Position numbers and translations under genes: made by a program
Source of the DNA: an uncultured Faecalibacterium sp.
GTDB lineage: Bacteria > Bacillota > Clostridia > Oscillospirales > Ruminococcaceae
NCBI GenBank assembly: GCA_934547065.1
Contig: CAKTEF010000021.1
Location: 1 to 29,111, forward strand
DNA length: 29,111 nucleotides
Reading direction: 5' to 3'
Notes under the pieces: model-generated
Database searches by the model: none
Seen by the model: the letters and a program-made list of their open reading frames with translations, nothing else
Told to the model about the DNA's origin: nothing
Part shown: piece by piece, positions 7,860-15,298 of the stretch
How the letters are laid out: each line of letters opens with the position of its first letter
Numbering within the stretch: position 1 is the first letter of the stretch

Positions 7860-7938
7860 TGTTGTCTATTTTTCCTCTGAGTTTTTATATACATATCGCG
7901 CCTGCGGCGCAGGGGTTAGAATGCTTTTGCATGGGGCT

Positions 7939-8117
7939 ATGTTCTCTTTTGCGCACCAAAAGAGAACCAGAAAAGTGCCCGCTACTTTCGAAGCGCGGGA
8001 GGCACGAATCAAGGGCTGCTCGCCCTTGATAATCCCGGAGAGGTGGGCTCCAACTCAAAATGCTGGAGATTCACGCCATTCGGCGTGAAGATCTCTTAAC
8101 CGCATTTTGAGCCTCCG
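7939..8117. repeat. Multi-hairpin repeat, family H copy B
   Basis: Direct copy of the element at 5773-5988, now in the mnmG leader. The order of hairpins is the same: GTTCTCTTTTG/CAAAAGAGAAC (7941-7967), CCCGC/GCGGG, TCAAGGGC-TGCTC-GCCCTTGA (8009-8029), and CTCAAAATGC/GCATTTTGAG (8054-8063 with 8102-8111) enclosing TTCACGCC/GGCGTGAA. Loops and single-stranded parts match copy A almost exactly (TGCTC, TGGAGATT, AAGATCTCTTAACC), while several stem positions differ on both sides and stay paired. Confidence 0.8.
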
Positions 8118-8122
8118 CCGTT

Positions 8123-8201
8123 TTACGGCTTCGCCGAAGATTTCAGGTTTTCGCTGAACTTTACCGTCAGCAGAGAGGTAACACCCTCGGCGAAGCCGTA
8201 A
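8123..8201. repeat. 15-bp perfect inverted repeat between mnmG and mnmE
   Basis: TTACGGCTTCGCCGA (8123-8137) and its exact complement (8187-8201) enclose 49 bases. It lies between repeat H copy B and the composite copy C. The 627-base mnmG-mnmE gap (7860-8486) contains no gene; it is almost entirely made of such palindromic units. Confidence 0.65.
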
Positions 8202-8207
8202 ATCGGA

Positions 8208-8478
8208 GAAACGAGAAAAAAGCTTCTAGCGAAGCGGCTTAGCTTTTTTCCGTTTCGACTTCCCCTTCGGGGTCTGAAAGGGGCGAGCAGCCCCTTTCTT
8301 GCAACGGCGACGACCGCCGCCTGCGGCGGAAACAGGGAGGAGCCGTTGGGGCCGCGGTCAGCAGGACACGAGTGCCGCCCAAGGCACAAAGTGGACGCTG
8401 GGTACCGCAACCCGTCGGATCCAGCGCGTCGAAATCGCTGGTGGTTTTCTGGTTCTCTTTTGCCAGCAAAAGAGAACA
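8208..8478 (-). repeat. Composite repeat, family H copy C with D1 inside
   Basis: Read on the minus strand, this starts with the same 11-bp GTTCTCTTTTG/CAAAAGAGAAC hairpin (8452-8477, loop CTGG). It continues with CCAGCG/CGCTGG (8421-8441), replaces the 9-base spacer of copies A and B with the D1 element (8301-8414), then shows the TGCTC-loop hairpin GAAAGGGGC/GCCCCTTTC (8276-8298). A CCCC-TTC-GGGG mini-hairpin and a GAAACGGAAAAAAGCT/AGCTTTTTTCTCGTTTC stem (8208-8256) follow. Orientation is opposite to copies A and B. It ends just before the mnmE stop at 8487. Confidence 0.7.
8301..8414. repeat. Structured repeat, family D copy 1
   Basis: 114-base unit from GCAAC to GCAACCCG. Helix 1 is CAACGGC (8302-8308) with GCCGTTG (8342-8348). 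Helix 2 is CCGCC-TGC-GGCGG (8317-8329). Helix 3 is GTGCC/GGCAC (8372-8387), closed by CAGC/GCTG (8359-8362 with 8397-8400). Unpaired ACAGGGAG and GGGGCCG are shared with copies 2 and 3. No open reading frame is conserved between copies. Confidence 0.75.
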
Positions 8479-8486
8479 TCCCCCCC

Positions 8487-9857
8487 TTACTTCCCCACGC
8501 AGAATCTCTCAAACACCTCATTGATGACATTCTCCGAAGCATTTTCACCGGTCAGCTCACACAGTGCGTCCAGCGCATCGTCCACGCAGACGGAAACGGC
8601 ATCCAGCCCAAAGCCGCCGCGCATGGCTTCCAGCGCGCCGTCCACCGCATCCCGCGCACGGGTGGCGGCGGCAAGCTGCCGCTGGCCCGAAAGGCTGGCC
8701 GCGTGGGGGTCGATCCGGCTGGTGCCCAGCAGGCGGGCCACCGCAGCGGCGATCACCCCGCGGCTCCCCTCCTCCCGGCAGCAGACCGGGATCACCATAA
8801 CAAAATCGTCTGCGATCATCCCGGCATCAAATCGGGTGGGCTTGTCCTCCTTGTTCACCAGCGCAATGGCCGGGCGGCCCGCGCAGCGCCGGGCCAGGGC
8901 CAGGTCCTCTTTGGTCAGCGGCTCCGAGCCGTCGAACACGGCCAGCACCAGCCCGGCCTCATCCAGCTTTTTCCAGCTGCGGCGGATGCCCTCGGCTTCA
9001 ATGGCATCCTCGGTCTGGCGCAGACCCGCCGTGTCAAACAGGTTCAGCCGGACTTCTCCCAGCTGCACGGCCTGCTCCACCACATCGCGGGTAGTTCCCG
9101 CCACCGGGGTCACGATGGCCCGGTCGAACCCGGCCAACAGATTCAGCAGGGTGGATTTTCCCGCATTGGGGCGGCCCACGATGGCGCAGTCCACGCCTTC
9201 TCGCAGCACGGCCCCGGCATCGTAGTTCCGGATCAATTCTTCCAGCTCGGCCTGCACGCCGGACAGCGTGCCTTGCAGGTGGGCGGTGTCCAGTTCCGGC
9301 ACATCTTCCTCCGGGAAATCCACCCAGGCCGCCAGATGGGCCTGCAGCGCGGTCAGCGCCTCCTTTTCGGCCCCGATCTTCCGCGCCAGGGCACCGTTCA
9401 GGGAGGCATTGGCCAGCGCGGCCCCCTGCCGCCCGTCAGCCGAAACAAGATCCATCACGGCTTCGGCCTGGGTCAGGCCGAGCTTTCCGTTCAGAAATGC
9501 GCGGCGGGTGTACTCACCGGGGGCTGCGGGAGCCGCACCGGCGGCAATACAGCTTTCCACCAGCCGCCGCGCTACCGCGCTGCCGCCATGGCAGGAAAGC
9601 TCCACCACGTCCTCGCCGGTGTAACTGTGCGGTGCCCGGAAAAACAGCGCAACGCCCTCGTCAAAGGCATCCGTTCCCTCCACAAAGGTGCCGAACAGGG
9701 CCGTGTAGCCCTTTGCTTCCTCCACCTTTTTGGCGGGATTGGCCGGGTGGAACACCTGTGCCGCCACGGCATAGCTTTCCGGGCCGGAAAGGCGCACCAC
9801 GGCAATGCCGCCCGCCCCCGGTGCGGTGGCAATGGCCGCGATCGTACTGTTCTGCAT
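8487..9857 (-). CDS. mnmE: tRNA modification GTPase MnmE (TrmE)
   Basis: K+-activated GTPase partner of MnmG in cmnm5U34 synthesis. The protein has 456 aa. An N-terminal tetrahydrofolate-binding domain (about 1-120) and a helical domain surround an inserted G domain with G1 GRPNAGKST, G3 DTAGLR and G4 NKED. The protein ends in CVGK, matching the family C-x-G-K terminus whose cysteine is needed for activity. The ATG at 9857 has AAGGGGAG upstream. It lies between jag and mnmG, the conserved origin order, but is separated from mnmG by 627 bases of repeats, so tight operon coupling looks weakened. Confidence 0.97.
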   Translation of the reverse strand: MQNSTIAAIATAPGAGGIAVVRLSGPESYAVAAQVFHPANPAKKVEEAKGYTALFGTFVEGTDAFDEGVALFFRAPHSYTGEDVVELSCHGGSAVARRLVESCIAAGAAPAAPGEYTRRAFLNGKLGLTQAEAVMDLVSADGRQGAALANASLNGALARKIGAEKEALTALQAHLAAWVDFPEEDVPELDTAHLQGTLSGVQAELEELIRNYDAGAVLREGVDCAIVGRPNAGKSTLLNLLAGFDRAIVTPVAGTTRDVVEQAVQLGEVRLNLFDTAGLRQTEDAIEAEGIRRSWKKLDEAGLVLAVFDGSEPLTKEDLALARRCAGRPAIALVNKEDKPTRFDAGMIADDFVMVIPVCCREEGSRGVIAAAVARLLGTSRIDPHAASLSGQRQLAAATRARDAVDGALEAMRGGFGLDAVSVCVDDALDALCELTGENASENVINEVFERFCVGK

Positions 9858-9959
9858 TCAAAGGCTCCCCTTTCCGGTATGAAATCACAGTTTATTGTAC
9901 CACGAAGCCGTAAAAAAAGGAAGTTTTTCCGGCACAGCGGCACATCTTTCTGCACACAA

Positions 9960-10009
9960 ACCAAAACAAAAGCAGCCCCGCTCCGGTTTTCCACCGGAAC
10001 AGGGCTGCA
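9960..10009 (-). terminator. Intrinsic terminator after jag
   Basis: Minus-strand stem GCAGCCC/GGGCTGC (9972-9978 with 10002-10008) with an inner TCCGG/CCGGA, followed by CTTTTGTTTTGG. It ends the yidC-jag transcript 22 bases past the jag stop and separates it from mnmE. Confidence 0.85.
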
Positions 10010-10030
10010 TTGTGCAAAACTCGGGTCAGA

Positions 10031-11122
10031 TCACAGCTCGATCTTGCCAAAGCTGAAATCGGCAAAATCGTCCACGCGCTCGGTGCGCTTGGGTGCCACC
10101 GGGGCAGCCGTCTCCGCATCGCGGGGCGCATACGTGCGCTCCGGCACGCCGGACGGACGCGGGCCACGGCTGCCAGACGGACGGCTGCCGCCGCGATATC
10201 CGCCATTGCGGCCGCTGCGCTCCCCGCCGTGGTTCCCACCGCGATAACCACCGTTCCGGTTTCCGCCGGGGCGGCGGCCATTGCCGCGCGGGCGGCGCTC
10301 GCCGTAAGTGTTCTCCGTCTGAGCATCGGGGGCGGTGGAGTAGATGACCACACGGCGGTCACGGCCCTCGCCCTTGCTCTCGCTGCGCACACCCTCCATC
10401 TTGCCGATGGCAGAGTGGATGATGCGGCGCTCATAGGGGTTCATGGGTTCCATGGCAAAGCTGCGGCCCGTCTTGCGCACCTTGGCACCAATGCGCTGGG
10501 CCAGGGCGGTCAGGTCGCTTTCCCGCTTGTCGCGGTAGCCGGCCACATCCAGGCCCAGCTTGATGTAATCGCCCTCCAGGCGGTTGGCCACCAGGCTTGC
10601 CAGGTAGGAAAGGCTCTCCATCGTCTCACCGCGGCGGCCGATCAGGGCACCCAGCTTCTCGCCATCCAGACGGATGATCGTGGCTTCGCCTTTCTGCACG
10701 GCGCTGAACGTCACGTTCTCCACGCCCATCTTGGCAATGACCTCTTTCAGGTAGTCCACAGCAGCCTTGACCTTGGCGTTCTCCTCAATGTTGATGGGTT
10801 CCTCGGCTGCCTCCTCCTGCACAGGAGCTGCGGCAGGCTGCTCTGCCTCCGCCTTGGGCTGTTCCGCCTGGACAGGGGCGGCAGGCTGCTCCACAGCGGC
10901 AGCCGGAGCCTTTTCCTCCACCACGGGGGCGGCATCCGGTTCTTCCACGCTCACGCGTACCTTGGCCGGGGTGGTCTTCAGGCCCAGAAAACCGGTTTTC
11001 TGGGGCATCTCCAGCACCTCGTAGCTCACATTCAGATCCTCTGCCTGGACCCCCAGCAGGGCACAGGCCTTTGCGCGGGCTTCGTCAACCGTTTTGCCGG
11101 TTGCTTCCTGAGTACGGATCAT
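10031..11122 (-). CDS. jag: RNA-binding protein Jag/KhpB with RG-rich tail
   Basis: Single-stranded RNA-binding protein (SpoIIIJ-associated; KhpB) implicated in cell elongation and sRNA/mRNA control in other Firmicutes. The protein has 363 aa from the ATG at 11122, which lies ten bases after AAGGAGG. A TTG at 11131 almost touches that site and is rejected. Domains are Jag-N (about 1-60), an Ala/Glu/Pro-rich linker (about 60-115), a KH domain with GxxG as LIGRRGE, and an R3H domain with RRIIH. Then comes an unusual C-terminal tail of about 85 residues with repeated GGY-RGG, RGG and GNR units, ending in DDFADFSFGKIEL. It starts 5 bases after the yidC stop, so the two are probably translated together. 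Confidence 0.93.
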   Translation of the reverse strand: MIRTQEATGKTVDEARAKACALLGVQAEDLNVSYEVLEMPQKTGFLGLKTTPAKVRVSVEEPDAAPVVEEKAPAAAVEQPAAPVQAEQPKAEAEQPAAAPVQEEAAEEPINIEENAKVKAAVDYLKEVIAKMGVENVTFSAVQKGEATIIRLDGEKLGALIGRRGETMESLSYLASLVANRLEGDYIKLGLDVAGYRDKRESDLTALAQRIGAKVRKTGRSFAMEPMNPYERRIIHSAIGKMEGVRSESKGEGRDRRVVIYSTAPDAQTENTYGERRPRGNGRRPGGNRNGGYRGGNHGGERSGRNGGYRGGSRPSGSRGPRPSGVPERTYAPRDAETAAPVAPKRTERVDDFADFSFGKIEL

Positions 11123-11127
11123 TGCAG

Positions 11128-12210
11128 TCAATCCTCCTTTTTGTTTTCCAGCTCGCTCAGCGGGACCGTACGCTCATCCTTGTAGCGCTCCGCATCCAGC
11201 TGGCGGGCATACTCCAGGCGGCGCTTGTTCATCTCGCTGGCGGAGATATTCTTTTCCACGGTCTGGCCGGTCTTTTCATCGGTGACCTTGATGGTGGTGT
11301 TCTTCACACCGCGCTTCTGCTCCTTTTTGCGGGCAGCCATCTCAGCGGCGACCTCGGCTTTCATCTTTTCCGGATCGTAAATTTTCTTCATGACGATGCT
11401 CTGCACGGTCATCAGGATGTTGGAAACAACGTAGTACAGAGAGAATGCGCAGGGCACGGTAAAGCAGAAGAACAGGTACATCAGCGGCATCATGTACATG
11501 GTCAGCTTCATGCTGCCCTGCATCTCCTGGCCGGAGGCTTTCATGCTGATGTGGGTGGAGATGAACATGGTCACGATGGCCAGGACGGGGAAGATCAGCA
11601 GGGGCAGGTTCTCGGCTGCCAGGCTGTACTGGGGCACGCGGGTCAGGTCGATGCCAAAGAAATCCATGTGCTGGCCGAACTCGGTGATGGTGCTGACCTG
11701 ATCTGCGGTAAAGCAGGAGGTCACGCTGGTCTCACCGGCCAGCACCTGGGCGATGATGTTGGTATCACAGGTCACGGTGGTAAAGTTGATGCCCAGAGCG
11801 GTCAGGGCCTCGCCTGCGGCGGTGACGGCCTCGGCGCTGATGTGGAAGATGCGCTGCAGCGGGCGGTACACCACCTCGATCACGCCGAACATGACCAGGA
11901 AGTTCACCAGCATGGGCATACAGCCGGCGGTGGGCTTATAACCCTGCTCCTGCAGCTTCATCAGTTCTTCCTGCTGCTTGTCGGGCTTGTCCTTGTACTT
12001 TTTCTGGATCTCCATGACCATGGGCTGGAACGCGCTCATGCGGGCCATGCTCTTTTGCTGGTTGAGCTGGAGCGGGATCTTGACCACCGTGATCAGCACG
12101 GTGAACAGGATGATGTCCCAGCCATAGTTCGGGATCAGCTTGTAGATCCACTCCATTACATAGCCCAAAGGCCAGCCGAGGATGTATAAAGGATTCATAT
12201 CTTCGTCCAT
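11128..12210 (-). CDS. yidC: Membrane protein insertase YidC/Oxa1
   Basis: Inserts membrane proteins alone or with SecYEG. The protein has 360 aa. Transmembrane segments can be seen at about 30-50 (IILFTVLITVV), 95-115, 225-245 and 255-290, with the cytosolic hairpin QQKSMARMSAFQP...KYKDKPDKQQEE between the first two, as in the family. There is no lipobox, and the N-terminus is short. A basic, Lys/Glu-rich cytosolic tail of about 85 residues follows. The groove position normally Arg or Lys five residues before the PL motif is Thr41, with Lys44 one turn on. Neighbours jag and yidD support the call. The ATG at 12210 is used; Met5 is an alternative, and neither has a strong ribosome site. Confidence 0.93.
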   Translation of the reverse strand: MDEDMNPLYILGWPLGYVMEWIYKLIPNYGWDIILFTVLITVVKIPLQLNQQKSMARMSAFQPMVMEIQKKYKDKPDKQQEELMKLQEQGYKPTAGCMPMLVNFLVMFGVIEVVYRPLQRIFHISAEAVTAAGEALTALGINFTTVTCDTNIIAQVLAGETSVTSCFTADQVSTITEFGQHMDFFGIDLTRVPQYSLAAENLPLLIFPVLAIVTMFISTHISMKASGQEMQGSMKLTMYMMPLMYLFFCFTVPCAFSLYYVVSNILMTVQSIVMKKIYDPEKMKAEVAAEMAARKKEQKRGVKNTTIKVTDEKTGQTVEKNISASEMNKRRLEYARQLDAERYKDERTVPLSELENKKED

Positions 12211-12342
12211 TCTGCCCCGCCTGTGGTACGGGACGTTAGATTTTTATGAGAAGGACACCCCGCCCACAGCACGGCGCGTCACAAGAAGCTGATTGAAAGA
12301 ACACCCACACAGGACAGCCTGCATCTTTCCCGGCAGGACGGC

Positions 12343-12514
12343 GGGGAGTTTCCCAAAGCAAGTGTCCGGGGGTGGGACGCACTGCAACGACAGCGACCGC
12401 CGCCAGTGGCGGATACAGGGAGCTGTTGTTGGGGCCGCGGCCAGCAAGACGCAAGCGTTAGCGCACGGATGCTGGGTGCCGCAACCCGATATCACTTGCG
12501 TGGGAAAACTCCCC
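12343..12514. repeat. Long palindrome carrying repeat D copy 2
   Basis: The arms at 12343-12364 and 12493-12514 pair through GGGGAGTT/AACTCCCC, CCC/GGG and GCAAGTG/CACTTGC with small internal loops (about 18 bp). They enclose the D2 element. This is the main content of the 328-base yidC-yidD gap (12211-12538); no gene is seen there. Confidence 0.7.
12384..12488. repeat. Structured repeat, family D copy 2
   Basis: 105 bases from GCAAC to GCAACCCG. Helix 1 is extended: CAACGACAGC (12385-12394) with GCTGTTGTTG (12422-12431), ten pairs with one G-U. Helix 2 is CCGCC-AGT-GGCGG (12400-12412). Helix 3 is shorter (GCG/CGC) under a CCAGC/GCTGG closing stem. ACAGGGAG and GGGGCCG are conserved. Confidence 0.75.
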
Positions 12515-12538
12515 AACGCCCTGCCCTACATGCAGTGG

Positions 12539-12853
12539 TTACTTTTCCACGTTTTTACCGCGTCGTGCGGAAAACAGCTTTGCCGGGGACAATCTCCGCT
12601 CCGGGCTCACCCAGCGGCCTTTGGGGGGCACCGGGTCAAAGCCCCAGCGGCCCAGCGGGTTGCAGCGGGCAATGCGGGCCGCACCCAGCAGCAGTCCCTT
12701 GATGCAGCCGTGCCGCTGGATGGCTTCCAGCGTGTACTGGCTGCAGCTGGGGGTAAAGCGGCAGTTCCGGCCAAGGCCGGGGCTGATGAAGCGCTGGTAG
12801 AACCGGATGGGTGTACACAGCGCACAGCGGCACCAGCGGGAAAGCGGATTCAC
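12539..12853 (-). CDS. yidD: Membrane protein insertion efficiency factor YidD
   Basis: Small membrane-associated protein that helps insertion together with YidC. The protein has 104 aa. The family core [30 protein letters not shown] has the conserved cysteines, followed by [13 protein letters not shown]. The C-terminus (about 25 residues, basic) is longer than the core family. The start ATG overlaps the rnpA stop by four bases (ATGA, 12850-12853), indicating translational coupling with rnpA. Gene order rpmH-rnpA-yidD-yidC is the standard one. Confidence 0.95.
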   Translation of the reverse strand: MNPLSRWCRCALCTPIRFYQRFISPGLGRNCRFTPSCSQYTLEAIQRHGCIKGLLLGAARIARCNPLGRWGFDPVPPKGRWVSPERRLSPAKLFSARRGKNVEK

Positions 12854-13248
12854 GGCTTTGCGGCCCGATGTGCAGGCGGCAGCGTGGCGGGGGGCTTTGC
12901 GCCCGGCTGCTTTGCCTTATCGGGCAGGCCGGCAGAGGCAAAGAGCTTGGCCACCACCTCGCTGAGCTGCCAGCTTTTCAGGTGGGGGGTGATGCCGCGG
13001 GCCACAAACACCAGATCATAGCCGCCAATGTTGTAGTCCAGGTGCTCGTCGATGGCGGCTTTCATCACACGGCGGGCACGGTTGCGCTGCACGGCATGGC
13101 CGATCTTTTTGGTGGCGGTCAGGCCGACACGGGTCTTTTTGCCGCGGGTCTTGAGCACATACAGCACCAGTGCCGGGTTCACATAGCTTTTGCCGCGGGC
13201 ATACACGCGGCCATACTCGCTGTTGCGGCGGATGGGGCGATAACGCAT
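12850..13248 (-). CDS. rnpA: Ribonuclease P protein component
   Basis: Protein subunit of RNase P, which matures tRNA 5' ends with the catalytic RNA (not in this window). The protein has 132 aa. The N-terminal [18 protein letters not shown] leads into the central strands. The RNR signature is [16 protein letters not shown], and LVFVARG follows. An Ala/Pro/Lys-rich tail of about 25 residues extends past the usual end. The ATG at 13248 follows AAGGAGG by eight bases; the in-frame GTG at 13257 overlaps that site and is rejected. It has its own promoter because a terminator separates it from rpmH. Confidence 0.95.
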   Translation of the reverse strand: MRYRPIRRNSEYGRVYARGKSYVNPALVLYVLKTRGKKTRVGLTATKKIGHAVQRNRARRVMKAAIDEHLDYNIGGYDLVFVARGITPHLKSWQLSEVVAKLFASAGLPDKAKQPGAKPPATLPPAHRAAKP

Positions 13249-13311
13249 TTCCGGCACCTCCTTTTCCGGGTCATTTCAAACGCTCTGCCGCAAAGGCAAA
13301 GTTCAAAACTC

Positions 13312-13340
13312 AGTATAGCAAAAAAAAGCCGGCATGAAAA
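13312..13340 (-). promoter_or_regulatory. Promoter of rnpA-yidD
   Basis: Minus strand: -10 TATACT (13312-13317) with TGC just upstream (extended -10), 17-base spacer, -35 TTTTCA (13335-13340). It sits between the rpmH terminator and rnpA. Confidence 0.65.
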
Positions 13341-13399
13341 GTGTGTCACAGCGTTTTCCCTGCCAAATCTTTTGCCGAAATTTTAGTCAAAGCGCACGC

Positions 13400-13441
13400 A
13401 GAAATAAAAAGAAGGCCGCTAATCCAATATCAGCGGCCTTT
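13400..13441 (-). terminator. Terminator between rpmH and rnpA
   Basis: Stem AAGGCCGCT/AGCGGCCTT (13412-13420 with 13432-13440). On the minus strand it is followed by CTTTTTATTTC. It lies 44-85 bases past the rpmH stop. Confidence 0.8.
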
Positions 13442-13484
13442 GTGCGCATGTTCAATTCTGCGCCGGACCCTTGCCAAAGCAGGA

Positions 13485-13619
13485 TCAGACGGTCAGGCTC
13501 TTGCGGCCCTTTGCACGGCGGGCATTGATGACCTTGCGGCCGTTCTTGGTGCTCATGCGGGTCAGAAAGCCATGAACTTCCTTGCGCTGACGCTTCTTGG
13601 GCTGAAAAGTTCTCTTCAT
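13485..13619 (-). CDS. rpmH: 50S ribosomal protein L34
   Basis: Small basic ribosomal protein of the large subunit, 44 aa, translated directly from the sequence. It begins [18 protein letters not shown] and contains the family signature [25 protein letters not shown]. The ATG at 13619 is preceded by GGAGG at good spacing. It lies opposite dnaA across the origin, its standard place, and has a strong promoter of its own. Confidence 0.98.
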   Translation of the reverse strand: MKRTFQPKKRQRKEVHGFLTRMSTKNGRKVINARRAKGRKSLTV

Positions 13620-13699
13620 GGTTGTATCCTCCGTAAAAACTCGTCCCCGGTTATGGGGTCTATTCTGGTCCCAAAATGGGGACAGGCTTGCAATTCAAC

Positions 13700-13729
13700 A
13701 GTATATCGCACAGTATGGCGTTCTGTCAA
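13700..13729 (-). promoter_or_regulatory. Promoter of rpmH
   Basis: Minus strand: perfect -35 TTGACA (13724-13729), 18-base spacer, -10 TATACT (13700-13705). It is divergent from the dnaA promoter. Confidence 0.8.
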
Positions 13730-13793
13730 GCATTTTTTTCGCTTTCCTGCAAACTTTTTTGTGAAAAGATTTTCAACTTTTTCACCATTTTGC

Positions 13794-13850
13794 CGTGGAA
13801 AACTTTTTCTCCACAAGATATTGTGGCTTTTTGCCGCTCCATCCACAACG
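13794..13850. promoter_or_regulatory. DnaA-box-like cluster upstream of dnaA
   Basis: The 356-base rpmH-dnaA gap is AT-rich and holds several near-matches to the DnaA box TTATCCACA: TTTTCCACG (complement, 13794-13802), TTCTCCACA (13807-13815) and CCATCCACA (13839-13847). It also holds the palindrome CCACAAGATATTGTGG (13811-13826). It probably forms the upstream half of a split origin and/or dnaA autoregulation. No perfect consensus box is present. Confidence 0.55.
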
Positions 13851-13897
13851 GCAGAAGGGCGGCTTTTCTTATGTATTATAAATTACATTATAGAATG

Positions 13898-13926
13898 TGG
13901 ACGCACAGGGATTTTTGTGGTATACT
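13898..13926 (+). promoter_or_regulatory. Promoter of dnaA
   Basis: -35 TGGACG (13898-13903), 17-base spacer, -10 TATACT (13921-13926) preceded by TGG (extended -10). It lies about 50 bases before the dnaA start, just downstream of the DnaA-box-like cluster. Confidence 0.65.
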
Positions 13927-13975
13927 AACCTGGTATCAGCAGCATTGTTGAAAACTTCAATGGAGTGGATGTTTT

Positions 13976-15298
13976 ATGGATTCTTTCAAGGACGTTTTAG
14001 AGGCCGCGCAGAGCTACTGCAAAACGCAGATGGCGGAGCCGACCTATAATCTCTACATCGACGGCCTGGAGCCCATCAGTTTTGAGGATTCCAGCCATAT
14101 CACCCTCTCGGTGCGCAACGATTTCATCTGCAAGATCGTGACGGACCGCTACCTCGGCCTGTTGAAAGAAGCGTTCAAGACCGTGCTGGGCTTTGACGTG
14201 GACATCACGCTGGTGGTGCCCAGCACGCCGCCGCATGAGGTGGTGCTGGCCCAGCAGTACGAGGCCAACCCCGCATCACCCCAGGGCAACTACGAGTTCA
14301 CGTTCGAGAACTTCATCAAGGGTCCCTCCAACCAGTTTGCGTTTGCTGCGGCGCAGGCGGTGGCGGCCAACCCCTCCGGGGCCTACAACCCGCTGTTCAT
14401 CTACGGCGGCTCCGGCCTTGGCAAGACCCATCTGCTCACGGCCATCCAGACCGAGATCAAGCGCACCCACCCCGATTTTGTCATCATGTACGTTACCTGC
14501 GAACAGTTCACCAATGAGCTGATCGCCGCGATCCGTGCGGGCAGCACGGAGGATTTCCGGATGAAGTACCGTGTGGCCGACCTGCTGCTGGTGGACGATA
14601 TCCAGTTCATCGCGGGCAAAGAGTCCACGCAGGAGGAGTTTTTCCACACGTTCAACTCCCTGCACGATGCCCACAAGCAGATCGTTATCGCCTCCGACCG
14701 CCCCGCCAAGGAGATCAAGAGCCTGGAAGAACGCCTGCGCACCCGCTTTGAGTGGGGCCTGACCGCCGACGTTCAGCCGCCGGATTTTGAAACGCGCGTG
14801 GCCATCGTCAAGCGCAAGGCCGAGCTGCTCCACCTGGACCTGCCCGAAGATGTAGCCGAGTTCATTGCCAACCACCTGAAAAACAACATCCGCCAGCTGG
14901 AGGGCGCAGTGAAAAAGCTGAACGCCTACTACATGCTGGAGGGCATCCAGCCGGTCATCAGTGTGGCCCAGAATGCCATCAAGGACATCCTGAACGAGAC
15001 GCAGCCCGTGCCCGTGACCATCGAGAAGATCGTGGGCGAGGTCTCCCGCACGTTCAACGTCTCCCCTGCCGACATCCGGGGCACCAAGCGCAACGCCAAC
15101 GTTGCTTCGGCCCGCCGCGTGGCCATCTATATCCTGCGTGAGGTCACCGGCATGAGCATGGAGGAGATCGGCCGCGAATTCTCCGGCCGTGATCATTCCA
15201 CCATCGTCTACTCGCTCAAGACCATGGAGCGGGACATGAACAACGACCAGCACCTGCGTGAAACGGTCAGCGACATCATCAAAAACGTCAAGGCCTGA
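13976..15298 (+). CDS. dnaA: Chromosomal replication initiator DnaA
   Basis: AAA+ ATPase that binds DnaA boxes, melts the origin and loads helicase. The protein has 440 aa. Domain I (about 1-85) is followed by a short linker. Domain III carries Walker A GGSGLGKT (144-151), Walker B LLVDDIQF (Asp207-Asp208) and sensor SDRPAKEI. Domain IV has the DNA-binding signature GRDHSTIVYS (404-413). The ATG start follows GGAG. It is flanked by box-like sequences on both sides, as in B. subtilis. It is slightly shorter than many homologues because domain II is short. Confidence 0.98.
   Translation: MDSFKDVLEAAQSYCKTQMAEPTYNLYIDGLEPISFEDSSHITLSVRNDFICKIVTDRYLGLLKEAFKTVLGFDVDITLVVPSTPPHEVVLAQQYEANPASPQGNYEFTFENFIKGPSNQFAFAAAQAVAANPSGAYNPLFIYGGSGLGKTHLLTAIQTEIKRTHPDFVIMYVTCEQFTNELIAAIRAGSTEDFRMKYRVADLLLVDDIQFIAGKESTQEEFFHTFNSLHDAHKQIVIASDRPAKEIKSLEERLRTRFEWGLTADVQPPDFETRVAIVKRKAELLHLDLPEDVAEFIANHLKNNIRQLEGAVKKLNAYYMLEGIQPVISVAQNAIKDILNETQPVPVTIEKIVGEVSRTFNVSPADIRGTKRNANVASARRVAIYILREVTGMSMEEIGREFSGRDHSTIVYSLKTMERDMNNDQHLRETVSDIIKNVKA

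Noticed and set aside
8123..8548. Minus-strand open frame of 141 codons across the mnmG-mnmE gap
   Set aside because: It lies entirely in palindromic repeats and the end of mnmE, and the other D and H copies do not preserve it.
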